Shown piece after piece: positions 7,766 through 16,400 of a DNA stretch of 33,681 nt. A program made the position numbers and the translations under genes. A model generated the notes under the pieces. That model was not told the origin of the DNA, did not search any database, and saw nothing but the letters and a program-made list of their open reading frames with translations. This DNA is from a virus, in the IMG/VR virus record IMGVR_UViG_3300023210_000117, positions 1 through 33,681 of that record; one strand, given 5' to 3'. Each line of letters opens with the position of its first letter. Within the stretch, counting starts at the first letter, position 1.

Positions 7766-9360
7766 CTCTTCGTCCACCCCTTCCAGCTTTCACATAACTT
7801 TCCGTAAGAAGCATTTTCGGCGAGTGCGGCGCCGGATTCGTCGGAACGAATAATTCCCTTCTCTTCCATCATTTGCAACGAAAGCTGGAGAACCTCATCA
7901 TGTTTCCCATCATAATCTGAAATTCTTATTAAGAAATCCCTAAATCCATCGGAATGGTTCAATTCATCAATTTTTGGGTAAAAGTCAAAGCGAACGACTG
8001 GATCCTGCCTATAATCATTGCTATCTATTGTATCTGGATCAATCCCTCTATCTTCTCCGGCTGCTTTGAAGATTTCTTCAATTTCATTTTGCCAGTCTCC
8101 AAAATCGTATGCAACCCCGTCGTCGTCTAATGCATATTTGAGATCGCCGGGAAGTGGCCAACCCATTGCGGCGGAATAGTGCATATTCTCTGGATCCTCA
8201 CTGTCGAGCTTTAAATCTACACTGACAGTATGCAAATTATCTTCATATTCAGCCAAGATATTATTGTAAATTGCTAGGTTGACCTCATTTGGATCTGCTG
8301 GGTTTTCGTAATTATTCACAAATGCGGAAGTAATCAGTGTCTCATAGGCTTGTGCAAATTCTTTATGAATCGCATTTGCAAGATCTACTGGGTCGTATGT
8401 TTTTAATTCCTCTTTCGATATTGGGCCGCTGAAGGAGTCCTTATTTTCGAGTATGGCTTCCGATACTTTTTTAATTTCGGGTGTTATTTTTTCTGATGGC
8501 TGACTAGAGAATGTTTTATATTCTTCATAAAATCTTTCATAATCAGAAACATGGCCGGCCAAAATGTTTTTGGTAATGTGACGAAAAAGATCCCTGTATC
8601 CGATTTCCTTATTGTCAAAATTCCATATTTCGGAAGGTTGTGTGGCTTCTTGCTCCGAATTGTAAACTATTACAATGTGCTGCCCTAGATCAGGGCCATC
8701 AAGATTTCTCAGCAAAATCATATAGAAAGCCTTACCTTCTTTGGTATATTGGTGAAAATAATCACTGCCCTGTCTGGAAATGCACCATGGTGCGCCTCGT
8801 CCGTAGTAGCACGATGCCTTTTGTGTGGTTGGCCTCACCATAAAGAAATCATCATTTTGAAAAATGATACTTGATCCGGCTCTTGCAGCTTCGCGTGACT
8901 TTTTTCTCTTTTGTTTATCGGTGAATCCCAGATCTCTATTAACTTTTTTCAAATCTTCTAAGGTTTTATAAGAGCTAAGATCCGTGTTTTTTATTCTCTG
9001 CCTGTTTTCGTGAAACTTTTTTATTTCTCTCATTATCTCTGCTGCCGCGTTATGGGCGATGTGGTGGCGGCGACGAAACATAGCGGGTGTCCCAAGAGTG
9101 TCACCATATATCGGGCGATCCTGTGGTGCGACAGTTGCTGCGGCTTCTTTAGCCATAACAACTAATCGTGTGTAAAGTTGGTTGGCCATCCACATTAAAT
9201 ATTTATTTCTGCCGGAAGGATCGTTATTGGAAAGAGTCGTTATTACATCCGTGTTAATGTCTGGATATTTCTTTCTAACATCCTTGAGGATTGACTCTAC
9301 AAGAAGTTGCGTTTTATCTAATGTAGACCAATTGCGGAAGTCTTCGAATAAGGATTTCAT
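7762..9360 (-). CDS. Large phage protein with WCIS motif and terminal tag peptides (532 aa)
   Basis: Residues about 180-220 contain KASCYYGRGAPWCISRQGSD and then YFHQYTKEGKAFYMIL. This is the 'G.G..WC.S......Y...G..Y.I' pattern found in many uncharacterised phage proteins and PcfJ-like mobile-element proteins. Function is unknown; W192, C193 and S195 are the striking conserved-looking positions. Residues 95-160 are strongly basic (FRRRHHIAH, KQKRKKSREAAR) and could bind nucleic acid. The C-terminal half is acidic. The N terminus (MKSLFEDFRNW) and the C terminus (KLCESWKGWTKR) both resemble the leader of the next gene. The ATG at 9360 has no clear ribosome-binding site and sits 2 nt after the stop of the upstream gene, so it probably depends on coupled translation. 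Confidence 0.85.
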   Translation of the reverse strand: MKSLFEDFRNWSTLDKTQLLVESILKDVRKKYPDINTDVITTLSNNDPSGRNKYLMWMANQLYTRLVVMAKEAAATVAPQDRPIYGDTLGTPAMFRRRHHIAHNAAAEIMREIKKFHENRQRIKNTDLSSYKTLEDLKKVNRDLGFTDKQKRKKSREAARAGSSIIFQNDDFFMVRPTTQKASCYYGRGAPWCISRQGSDYFHQYTKEGKAFYMILLRNLDGPDLGQHIVIVYNSEQEATQPSEIWNFDNKEIGYRDLFRHITKNILAGHVSDYERFYEEYKTFSSQPSEKITPEIKKVSEAILENKDSFSGPISKEELKTYDPVDLANAIHKEFAQAYETLITSAFVNNYENPADPNEVNLAIYNNILAEYEDNLHTVSVDLKLDSEDPENMHYSAAMGWPLPGDLKYALDDDGVAYDFGDWQNEIEEIFKAAGEDRGIDPDTIDSNDYRQDPVVRFDFYPKIDELNHSDGFRDFLIRISDYDGKHDEVLQLSLQMMEEKGIIRSDESGAALAENASYGKLCESWKGWTKR

Positions 9361-9362
9361 AT

Positions 9363-10256
9363 CTATAAATAGTTCGCGTGATTTATTAAGTTTGCAATTT
9401 TTGCTGCGTAAGTTTCTGGATGGCGATTAAACTTTTCAATAATTTCTTCTGGCGTTTTATAATAAAACTCAAATCTTTCATCCGTGTGATAAAAATTCTT
9501 AATATTTTTAATAACCTCTCTTTCGACTGCCTCAATTTTGGGAGAGTAATAGCGATAAATCTTGGGATTGTAAGTATCCCGACCATTTCGGGCGCCCCTG
9601 ATTCCCGCATCCTTCATCATTTGGGTTATCTTAAATTTGGCCATCGTATCGGAATAATCAAAATCATTTATTTGCTCCTCGTCCAAATGTGATATCGCCA
9701 CAAGGTCTTTTCTAATTCTTCCTGATTTTTGATTGCCAAATCTTTCGGAGGGATAGAAAACAACCTTCTTAACGAAGTTATCTTCGGTCTCGAACAAATT
9801 ATGATCGTGCTCCATACCAGAACGGACATGAAACCAATCAACAACTCTACACTTTCCAAACTTCTGTTCCTTTACTCTTGGCAAGCCTCTGATATCTTTA
9901 TCATCAAAGATGATGAGCTTGCTAAATTCAAACCTTCCAAGTCTAGAATTATGGGTTGAGGCTTTTAATTTATTTTCTTGGACACTCAATGATGCAACTT
10001 TGTCTCCCATCGGCAGAAGACCACCAAGAGAAAGAGAAATTATTAATCTTTGCCAAACGAGCACCTTACTGGCACCGGGCCGTAGACCCAAGAATGAGAA
10101 GTCGTACCCCTCATTGTATACATCAAGTATAAAGGGAACAAGAGGTTTACAAAAGATGCAAGGATAGTTATTGTAATAAGAGAATAAAAGAGCATTTATC
10201 CCCCCTCCAATGACAATCGTTTCATATTTATATTCATGCTTGTCTAGTCTTTTCAC
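9363..10256 (-). CDS. Rossmann-like (FAD/NAD-binding-type) protein, function unknown (297 aa)
   Basis: The N terminus ETIVIGGGINALLFSYY fits a dinucleotide-binding beta-alpha turn (GGGxNA in place of GxGxxG), as in flavin-dependent oxidoreductases. The remainder, including WFHVRSGMEHDHNLF and VVFYPSERFGNQKSGR, does not match a family I can name. The last 100 residues are basic and helical. The start is GTG at 10256 with only a weak AGAGA upstream; it lies inside the end of the 49-aa gene (23-nt overlap), which suggests coupled translation. A redox enzyme, or a degenerate Rossmann fold used structurally, are both possible. Confidence 0.75.
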   Translation of the reverse strand: MKRLDKHEYKYETIVIGGGINALLFSYYNNYPCIFCKPLVPFILDVYNEGYDFSFLGLRPGASKVLVWQRLIISLSLGGLLPMGDKVASLSVQENKLKASTHNSRLGRFEFSKLIIFDDKDIRGLPRVKEQKFGKCRVVDWFHVRSGMEHDHNLFETEDNFVKKVVFYPSERFGNQKSGRIRKDLVAISHLDEEQINDFDYSDTMAKFKITQMMKDAGIRGARNGRDTYNPKIYRYYSPKIEAVEREVIKNIKNFYHTDERFEFYYKTPEEIIEKFNRHPETYAAKIANLINHANYL

Positions 10257-10383
10257 GTTCTCTCATTTTTTCGCGAATGGTTTTCTTTTTCTTCGGAGTT
10301 TCTAAAAGAACCTCCTTGCCACCTACCTCTTCTTTAATAAGGTCTTTGAGTAAGTTCAAAAATTGTTTATCTGTTAGTTTCAT
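10234..10383 (-). CDS. Small basic, highly charged protein (49 aa)
   Basis: ATG at 10383 with AGGA about 10 bases upstream opens a frame of 49 codons ending TGA at 10234. It fills the otherwise unexplained gap between the GroES-like and Rossmann-like genes. Residues 1-20 (MKLTDKQFLNLLKDLIKEEV) look like an amphipathic helix. The rest is lysine/arginine-rich (PKKKKTIREKMREREKTRQA) and could bind nucleic acid. The N terminus again has a K-x-x-x-x-x-F-L-x-x-L-K leader-like form. No family recognised. Confidence 0.62.
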   Translation of the reverse strand: MKLTDKQFLNLLKDLIKEEVGGKEVLLETPKKKKTIREKMREREKTRQA

Positions 10384-10389
10384 TTATGC

Positions 10390-10659
10390 TTATTCCTTTA
10401 GTACGCCGACGACGTGGTTTTCTAATACTAAATAGACTTTACCTTCGCCAAAATCAACCTCTTCGATCATGTGCGCCAAAACGACTACTTGTTGTCCTGG
10501 TGAAATGGGTGGCCTCACATCTGACGCTATTAATAAAATCTTTACTCTCTCATATTTTTCCTCAGTTTTAAAACTATCAGGAAGAGCTATAAAGCTTTCT
10601 TCTTTTTCGGCCGATATCCTCTCTATAAGTAGATATCGATTACAGGGTTCAAATTTCAT
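10390..10659 (-). CDS. GroES/gp31-like co-chaperonin (89 aa)
   Basis: The layout matches the Cpn10 fold: NRYLLIERI near the start (family P..DRVLV), an ALPDSF segment (I.LPD..), the strand VKILLIAS, SPGQQVVVLAHM (v..GD.Vl.....), and the C-terminal ENHVVGVL (family EDDILAVL). At 89 aa it is slightly shorter than GroES. Residues 17-30 would correspond to the mobile loop that contacts GroEL. Phage co-chaperonins such as T4 gp31 replace host GroES to fold the large capsid protein, and the same job is inferred here. ATG at 10659 overlaps the reductase stop (ATGA) with GGAGG upstream. Confidence 0.8.
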   Translation of the reverse strand: MKFEPCNRYLLIERISAEKEESFIALPDSFKTEEKYERVKILLIASDVRPPISPGQQVVVLAHMIEEVDFGEGKVYLVLENHVVGVLKE

Positions 10660-12908
10660 GTTTCCTCCAGATGCATTATATTTTTCGATTCTCTAAGCGC
10701 TTCTAAATATTCAATTGGTAATTCGCATGCGCCTCCAGCACACGCCGAGTCTGCTTCAAAATGTACATTATTTTCTTCTTCACACATTGTTGTCCAGTCA
10801 ACGTCTCCATATTCTTGAGAAAGTTTTTCCCATCGCTTTAAGTTATAAACGTCTTTTAAACAATAAGTCATCTTTCTAACATTTCCCTCAAAATGGCTAT
10901 GCGCGAACTTGATGGCAGCAGTGGCCCAGTCTCGCTTGAGGGGGGTAACCTGATCAAGCGGTTCTCCAATTCCCAACAAGCAATCGCTGGCGGCCCAAAG
11001 ATCGTGGTCAAAGGCTGCAATACCTTTTTCGATGATCCCAGAAGCAAAAAAAGATCCGGCGCCATATTCACGAAGAATATCATTAGGGTAAGGTACAGCA
11101 CAAAAAGGAGCTTGGGGATAGTCTTTATCTCCAGAACATGGAATCAGGGAAATGCCTGCGAAGTACTTTCTATTTTTATAAATGTAGTCTGCAACTTCAT
11201 CCCACTCGTCTTCTTTGACATGAATTGTGTTGGAAACATTATGACTTAGCCATGGCTGTGTGCAAAGATCTTTATTAATTCCATAACGAACCCAATTCTG
11301 TTGTGTTAACTTAACACTTTCTAGCAACTTTGATGCATCAATTTGATTCTTTGTCTTTGCACCTACTGGAACTTCACACAAAAAGGTAATGACTTCTGTA
11401 ACTCCATTGGGATCCCAGACAGATTTCTCAACTGCTCTAGGATTAAATTTCTTAAAATGTTGGACCGGATTTTCTTGGACATTCGCTTGCACACGACGAA
11501 AATACCTTTTGGCGTGGTGCGGATGGATTCCAGAAGCAGTGCCAAGAATGCAACTAGTTGATCCGGCGGGTTTGACGCAGGTTGTTCTAGCAGCCTGATT
11601 GATTCCGATAATGGAAGCTACTTCTTTATTTGTATCTTTAACAATCTTGGCGCCATTTCGCTGAACTTGCGGATCAAATAAGAGTTCTGCGTTATCCATC
11701 ATGCCGGTAATAGAGACACCAAGCAACGCTTCGCGCCTTGTTATATTCTCGGATGTCTCCCCCAAATAAGGAAAGCTCGTGTAAGAAGATTGAAGAGTAC
11801 CAATGATTGCCGCTGCGCGGCAAGCTTTATAGAAATTCTCTGGAGTGTTCGCCTTCTTCCCGTTAATCTCGGTCAGGTTACAAAACTGCCATCCAGGTTT
11901 ACCCGTCTCTACATCAACTGGATATAAGCCAATTTCAACACAGGGGTTAAATCCCATCTCTTTACTCTCGGCCCAAACAAAGGCCGGCTCTCCAAATTCT
12001 CGCACCCACTCCATCAATTGATCAAACTCTGCTTTTGTAGTTTGATCGCGGATAAGAAGGGCGCTATTATTTGATCTTCCTCGTTGGGGGTTTTCGACAA
12101 ACCAGTTACCCGTTTTTGCTCGGGCCATTTCTTCATCTTCGGGTGAAAACAGCGCAATAGTTGCAGATCGTCGGACGCCGCCTGAAATTACTGCATCGGC
12201 AGCGTGCATAATAATATCGTAAACATCTATGGGGCGCATACGGATATAGTTGCTATCTCCAAGGCGCTCGTCAAACACTTGTCGGATCTTTTCAATAGAC
12301 CTCTTCAGTCCACCTGGGCCTGGGGCCTTCGCTCCAGAACTCAAAGGTGCACCCGCTGGTCGCACTTCCGAATAATCAAAAACAACTCTGTGTCCGATAT
12401 ATTCATCAAACTCTTGATTTCCGCCAAAGTAGCTTGTCACCAGCACACCAATCGCATCTGCCCAGCCCTCGATAGTATCTGGAACGACGAAAATTTGAGA
12501 TCTAGTTGTACCATCTGGACGACTGATAGGAGGAAGGGAGGCAACGTGGTGCTTTTGAACAGAAAAGCCAATACCACAACCACATAAAAGAAGATACATT
12601 AGTTCTTGAAAAACTCTGGTACGGTTGATGTGGCCAAAGCCGCAATTGTATACGCGGGCGTTGTGCTTGAAGATTGGATCTCCTCCGAATTGAAGAATTC
12701 TTTGTGAGCCCAGAACCTCTTTCTTATAAACAGCAGCTTCGGCTTCATCGATGAAAGACATGATTTCGTCATTGTCCTCGAACCTTTCTCGGTGCATATC
12801 AAAAACTCGGGTAACTTGTTCTTTCCAAGTCTCTCGTCTTTTTAATTCTGGCAAATACTTTGCATATTTTGCTATTCTCGTATATTCTTGTAGTGCGTTT
12901 ATCGACAT
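10656..12908 (-). CDS. nrdJ: Class II (adenosylcobalamin-dependent) ribonucleoside-triphosphate reductase
   Basis: A 750-residue single-chain reductase of the RTPR type. Visible landmarks: C89 in RVYNCGFGHI (active-site thiol), LLLCGCGIGFSVQ (107-118), GGVRRSA (243-249), and FNPCVEIGL with C323 and E325, the cysteine and glutamate of the radical site. FCNLTEIN (342-349) follows, and a C-terminal CAGGAC thiol pair would be the shuttle to external reductant. The enzyme makes dNTPs from NTPs using B12 rather than iron or oxygen, so the phage can make DNA precursors with or without oxygen if the host supplies cobalamin. No R2 subunit gene is needed or seen. It follows the helicase by 3 nt and overlaps the co-chaperonin. 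No intein or intron disrupts it. Confidence 0.96.
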   Translation of the reverse strand: MSINALQEYTRIAKYAKYLPELKRRETWKEQVTRVFDMHRERFEDNDEIMSFIDEAEAAVYKKEVLGSQRILQFGGDPIFKHNARVYNCGFGHINRTRVFQELMYLLLCGCGIGFSVQKHHVASLPPISRPDGTTRSQIFVVPDTIEGWADAIGVLVTSYFGGNQEFDEYIGHRVVFDYSEVRPAGAPLSSGAKAPGPGGLKRSIEKIRQVFDERLGDSNYIRMRPIDVYDIIMHAADAVISGGVRRSATIALFSPEDEEMARAKTGNWFVENPQRGRSNNSALLIRDQTTKAEFDQLMEWVREFGEPAFVWAESKEMGFNPCVEIGLYPVDVETGKPGWQFCNLTEINGKKANTPENFYKACRAAAIIGTLQSSYTSFPYLGETSENITRREALLGVSITGMMDNAELLFDPQVQRNGAKIVKDTNKEVASIIGINQAARTTCVKPAGSTSCILGTASGIHPHHAKRYFRRVQANVQENPVQHFKKFNPRAVEKSVWDPNGVTEVITFLCEVPVGAKTKNQIDASKLLESVKLTQQNWVRYGINKDLCTQPWLSHNVSNTIHVKEDEWDEVADYIYKNRKYFAGISLIPCSGDKDYPQAPFCAVPYPNDILREYGAGSFFASGIIEKGIAAFDHDLWAASDCLLGIGEPLDQVTPLKRDWATAAIKFAHSHFEGNVRKMTYCLKDVYNLKRWEKLSQEYGDVDWTTMCEEENNVHFEADSACAGGACELPIEYLEALRESKNIMHLEET

Positions 12909-12911
12909 TAA

Positions 12912-14270
12912 TTACTTTCCCCCGTTTTTTACTTTTTTATATAATGTGACCAATTTCTTTTCTTGTCTTTTCTTGGCTTCTTTTTTAACGTCACCAATGG
13001 TCTCGCCCGTTGAGGACTCTACCCGTATTGTGACGTTTGCTGTATCCATATAGATCGGATAGATGATTCCATCCAGACCATTTCTATTTTTAGCAATAAA
13101 GATGCGGCCGGAATTACTCAATTTGTCTTCCGACGTTCTGGATATTGAAAAAATAAAGTCTGCGACAAAACACTTATTAAAAGCCTCACTTATGGATTCC
13201 ATTGTAATAACTTCGGCATTTAAACCAGAACGATTAGTTTGAGATGCGGTCCATACACAACAATTGTGTATTTGCGCAAGTGCGCGAAGCTCTTCATAAA
13301 TAGTCTCCAACTCATGCCTTTTCTCTTTTAATGTTGAAATTGGGTGCAAAAGATCCCCATAATCTACCAGTATCACATCTGGTTTAAATCCTCGATTTAT
13401 TAATTTTTCAACGTGATTTTTTAGTGTGTTCACGCTAGCAGACTTGGTGGGATATTCCTTGATAACAAGCTTTCCGTTTAGCATCTGGACCTTCTCATAA
13501 ATCTCTTCTTTAAAGGAGCTAAGATCATTAAGAGGTACATTTGTTATACAACTATCAAATCTGGATCCCACAACTGTATCTGCCAATTCGAGAGTATAGT
13601 ACACTACATTTCTGCCGGCCTTCAGGGCTTCGGCTCCGAGATGAACAAGTGCCATACTTTTTCCGGCGCCGGTTGGAGCGATAACCACTCCAAGTTCTCC
13701 CTCTCCCAATCCCTGATGAGTTATGGTGTCAATTTCTGGCCAACCGGTTGGAGTGGGGTTTCGAGACTTGAATAAAAATCGCTGCTCAAAGTCTTTTACA
13801 TAGTCGTGACCAAAGTTAGAATCTGAACCGAGTTTTAAAGCATCATTGATAACCTGAGAAATTTCATCAAAAGAAGAAGTTTTAAGAAGCCGAACGGATT
13901 TCAACATTGCCTCTTTTAACTTTTGTTTGCGGCAAAAATCGAGAGAAGTTTCAATAATGTATTCAGAATCTTCTATCTGTGTTTTGGATATTCGTGCGAA
14001 GAAGTTTCTAATCTGTTGTTTAACAGAGTCGTTATGTTCTTCTAATTCTGTTCTCAGAATAGATGTCATAATCTTTTCTGTCGGGTGGACAGAATACTTC
14101 TCTCTATATTTTTTGACCAACTGCACAAAAACCTGGAGATATTTAAGCTCCAGAAAATTAATATTTAAAACCTCGAACATTTGATCTGCAAATGGTCTAT
14201 CAACCAAAATCAAATGACACAAGCTTTCTTGAAAGTCCTTACCGTATTGGCTAAAGTCTTCCTTCGGCAT
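12912..14270 (-). CDS. Replicative DNA helicase, DnaB / T4 gp41-like
   Basis: A 452-residue RecA-fold helicase. Walker A is APTGAGKS (198-205), and Walker B is VILVDYGDLL (299-308). An ELADTV segment after the Walker A strand (about 229) corresponds to DnaB motif H1a. A downstream VWTASQTNRSG resembles the DnaB sensor 'a.sQlnR', and SISRTSEDK with IAKNRNGLDG matches the R-finger/C-terminal 'v.KnRnG' region. The N-terminal 150 residues form a helical domain with little similarity to the bacterial DnaB N domain, more like T4 gp41. It should unwind the fork ahead of the polymerase. A consensus promoter lies immediately upstream and an AGGGGGG ribosome-binding site precedes ATG 14270. No separate primase gene is seen in the window. 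Confidence 0.93.
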   Translation of the reverse strand: MPKEDFSQYGKDFQESLCHLILVDRPFADQMFEVLNINFLELKYLQVFVQLVKKYREKYSVHPTEKIMTSILRTELEEHNDSVKQQIRNFFARISKTQIEDSEYIIETSLDFCRKQKLKEAMLKSVRLLKTSSFDEISQVINDALKLGSDSNFGHDYVKDFEQRFLFKSRNPTPTGWPEIDTITHQGLGEGELGVVIAPTGAGKSMALVHLGAEALKAGRNVVYYTLELADTVVGSRFDSCITNVPLNDLSSFKEEIYEKVQMLNGKLVIKEYPTKSASVNTLKNHVEKLINRGFKPDVILVDYGDLLHPISTLKEKRHELETIYEELRALAQIHNCCVWTASQTNRSGLNAEVITMESISEAFNKCFVADFIFSISRTSEDKLSNSGRIFIAKNRNGLDGIIYPIYMDTANVTIRVESSTGETIGDVKKEAKKRQEKKLVTLYKKVKNGGK

Positions 14271-14289
14271 TATTCCCCCCTATTGTCTT

Positions 14290-14318
14290 ATTATAACACC
14301 TAAGATTTGTCTTGTCAA
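14290..14318 (-). promoter_or_regulatory. Consensus sigma70 promoter with extended -10, driving the helicase gene
   Basis: On the minus strand TTGACA (14318-14313), a 17-base spacer ending in GGTGT, and TATAAT (14295-14290). Both hexamers and the spacer length are the exact consensus and TGT makes it an extended -10. Predicted start is near 14283, about 13 nt before the helicase ATG, with AGGGGGG in the short leader. The -35 overlaps the last codons of the exonuclease gene. Confidence 0.85.
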
Positions 14319-15271
14319 GCTTTACTTGATATTCTTTTGAAAGTAGAAAACAGGTCTGATGTATCCCAGTTCCCAAACCCGTCTTCGGCCATACGCTTAA
14401 TTACTTCTGTCTTGTTGAACTCTGGCTCAAAGTTGTCAATGGCGTATTTTACCCTACTTTTGTCATCAATAGACATGGATGGGCTATATAGTTGCATGAT
14501 TTTATAATTTTCTGCTATAACTTCCTCCGCTTCGCAGATTAAAGAGAAGGCTTTTAAGCCTGTATTATCGTTCTCACAGAATTCTATGAGTGCTGGAATG
14601 GTCACAGACTTCTCCTCCGCGAAAAATGGAAGGCGTTTAGAGATGGTACCGAGGCCAACGCCCTTAACTCCCGGAAGGTTGTCGCTTGAATCGCCTGCCA
14701 TGGCGCGGGCTAAGGCAAAATTCGTTGGGTGAATTTTAAATTCTTCCAGAAGTCTTGGCTTATTCATAAATTTCTTCTGGATTGGTCGGTACAAAACTGT
14801 CTCGTCATCGCACAATTGAAAGAAATCTTTGTCGCTGGATATAATCACCTTCTGCCAGCCCTTATACCGTGGAGATTGAGATATAAAAGCGATTACATCA
14901 TCAGCTTCTACGGCGTCAACCATTAGCTGAACGACTGGCATAAAGTTAAGCATTTCCATCAAGCGATATTGCTGCCAAACTTTGTTTTGTAGCTCCTCAT
15001 CCTTTGTGAGAACTCTAATGTCTCGGTTCAACCTGATTGGTTTTCGACCAACTTTATAATTAGAGTTGATCGCCCTTCTCTTTAGAGAGCCTCCTGCTCC
15101 ATCCCAAGCTATAATAATCTCATCGGGCTTCATTTCCCGACATAACTTCTGTAAGATTCCTATGAACCCTTTATATCCTCCGATCGGTTGGCCGTTTTTG
15201 GACAGGCTGGGGTTAACGATATACGCCCTGAAATATGCATTCAGGGCGTCAATAACCATTACTCTCTTCAT
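14315..15271 (-). CDS. 5'-3' exonuclease / flap endonuclease (FEN family, T4 RNase H-like)
   Basis: A 318-residue FEN-type nuclease. Metal-binding motifs are in order: VIDALNAYF (D8), AWDG (56-59), VEADDVIA (121-128), SSDKDFFQL (145-153) and GDSSDNLPGVKGVG (193-206), the last being the helix-hairpin-helix region that binds duplex DNA. It would remove RNA primers and 5' flaps during lagging-strand synthesis and could act with the exonuclease-less family A polymerase as a split Pol I. It starts 6 nt after recA ends. ATG 15271 has AAGGG about 11 nt upstream; ATG at codon 5 is a weaker alternative that would leave only three residues before D8. Confidence 0.94.
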   Translation of the reverse strand: MKRVMVIDALNAYFRAYIVNPSLSKNGQPIGGYKGFIGILQKLCREMKPDEIIIAWDGAGGSLKRRAINSNYKVGRKPIRLNRDIRVLTKDEELQNKVWQQYRLMEMLNFMPVVQLMVDAVEADDVIAFISQSPRYKGWQKVIISSDKDFFQLCDDETVLYRPIQKKFMNKPRLLEEFKIHPTNFALARAMAGDSSDNLPGVKGVGLGTISKRLPFFAEEKSVTIPALIEFCENDNTGLKAFSLICEAEEVIAENYKIMQLYSPSMSIDDKSRVKYAIDNFEPEFNKTEVIKRMAEDGFGNWDTSDLFSTFKRISSKA

Positions 15272-15277
15272 CTTAAT

Positions 15278-16387
15278 TTACCCTTCATCTGGTTCGTAAA
15301 AGTCTTCTGCCTTTCCTTGCCGATTGTGAAATTTATAAATTATTTCTTCATCAATGATTTGATAAACTCTTTGCCGGAACTTGTCAGATTGCATTTTCTC
15401 TGCCCACTTTGATGCTTGAAACTTCTCAGTTGAGCCGTCCTCAAAAACCATAGTAAACCACGCGCCGGATTGAAGAATATTGTCAGAACCCTTTACGGCT
15501 TCAAACAAAGATTCGTCGTCCTGAATGCTTACCTTATCTCCTCCCCATAGAATTTGGAAGTTGCAGCGGCGCCCCTGCGTTCCAAAGCGAGACTTCTCAA
15601 GCTTCACTTTAACCTCGGAGCCAATGCGGAACCCGTTGTCATCGAGCACGAAACTCGCTTTCGCCTTGCGTCCTGTTAGCCAGATGCGTAATGAATACGC
15701 ATAAATCATAGCTTTTCCACCGGGCGTCACATAGGGTGTTGTCATCGCCTCGCTGGGTGATCGGGTTATGTTTGTTTTTAGCTGGTTAAGAACTAAAAAT
15801 GTGGATTTAGTGTTCGCGATGGAGAGAGTCAGCTTTGACATTCCCTTCGCCAGAATGCGCGCTTTGACCGCCATAGATGACTGTGGGTTGAAGTCTCCTT
15901 CAACATCGGAGATTGCCGGTGTTAAAGCCAAGGAGTCCCAGATAAAGAGAATCTGATTGTCTGAGCCAAGAAGTTCTTCGATCGTTTCCAGAACGAACTC
16001 GACAGAGGTTGCTTGAATATATAGCAACTTGTCGAGATCGCATCCGGTATTCTCAAGAAAGGTCGGGTCAATGGCGGATTCTGAATCGAAATATACAACG
16101 TCCATACCCATCTTTTGGGCGTTTGCAGCGACTTGGGCGGCCATATAGGACTTACCTGTTGCCTCTAAGCCGGCGATTTCCGTGACCTTTCCTACAGGGA
16201 TACCAGACAGCTTGCCGCGACAGATGATCGAGTCAAGCCAGCGGGAGCCAGTAGGGATCCACTGTGTAACCTCTGTTGGGTTTGCCTCCTTGAGATTGTG
16301 GGCGACATTCATTCCGGCTTTCTTATTAATAAGCTTTCTCATCTCGTCCATAGAAAGCTTGCCCGTTGATATTGATTTTCTCGCCAT
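15278..16387 (-). CDS. uvsX: RecA/UvsX-like recombinase
   Basis: A 369-residue strand-exchange protein. Walker A GLEATGKS is at 73-80, Walker B ILFIWDSL at 146-153. A glutamate-containing YFDSESAID segment (99-107) follows the Walker A strand. SSMAVKARILAKGMSKL corresponds to RecA 'gl.aR.ms.alrkl', VLNQLKTNI to RecA 'fiNQ.r.ki', and TPYVTPGGKAMIYAYSLRIWL to 'tt.GG.al.fyas.r..i'. The acidic C-terminal tail (EDFYEPDEG) is usual for RecA. The product drives recombination-dependent replication and repair, using single strands coated by the neighbouring gp32-like protein. ATG 16387 has GAGGGG about 8 nt upstream. The SSB terminator lies between the two genes, so recA may have lower or separately controlled expression. 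Confidence 0.95.
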   Translation of the reverse strand: MARKSISTGKLSMDEMRKLINKKAGMNVAHNLKEANPTEVTQWIPTGSRWLDSIICRGKLSGIPVGKVTEIAGLEATGKSYMAAQVAANAQKMGMDVVYFDSESAIDPTFLENTGCDLDKLLYIQATSVEFVLETIEELLGSDNQILFIWDSLALTPAISDVEGDFNPQSSMAVKARILAKGMSKLTLSIANTKSTFLVLNQLKTNITRSPSEAMTTPYVTPGGKAMIYAYSLRIWLTGRKAKASFVLDDNGFRIGSEVKVKLEKSRFGTQGRRCNFQILWGGDKVSIQDDESLFEAVKGSDNILQSGAWFTMVFEDGSTEKFQASKWAEKMQSDKFRQRVYQIIDEEIIYKFHNRQGKAEDFYEPDEG

Positions 16388-16400
16388 AAATTAACCCCTC

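Noticed and set aside
8597-8630. TTGACA on the minus strand inside the 532-aa gene
   Set aside because: No -10-like hexamer at 15-18 bases and no TG extension; codons for FDNKEIGY explain it.
9363-9374. CTATAAATAG upstream of the 532-aa gene as a late promoter
   Set aside because: TATAAATA here is on the plus strand, while all genes are on the minus strand; on the minus strand it encodes the end (NYL) and stop codon of the preceding protein.
10225-10232. T4 late-promoter-like TATAAATA on the minus strand
   Set aside because: It lies inside codons of the Rossmann-like gene (EYKY), only once in the right orientation, and not upstream of any virion gene.
14303-14318. Short hairpin AAGACAAATCTT as a terminator after the exonuclease gene
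   Set aside because: Only a 4-bp AT-rich stem without a U-tract on the minus strand; the sequence is explained as the promoter spacer.
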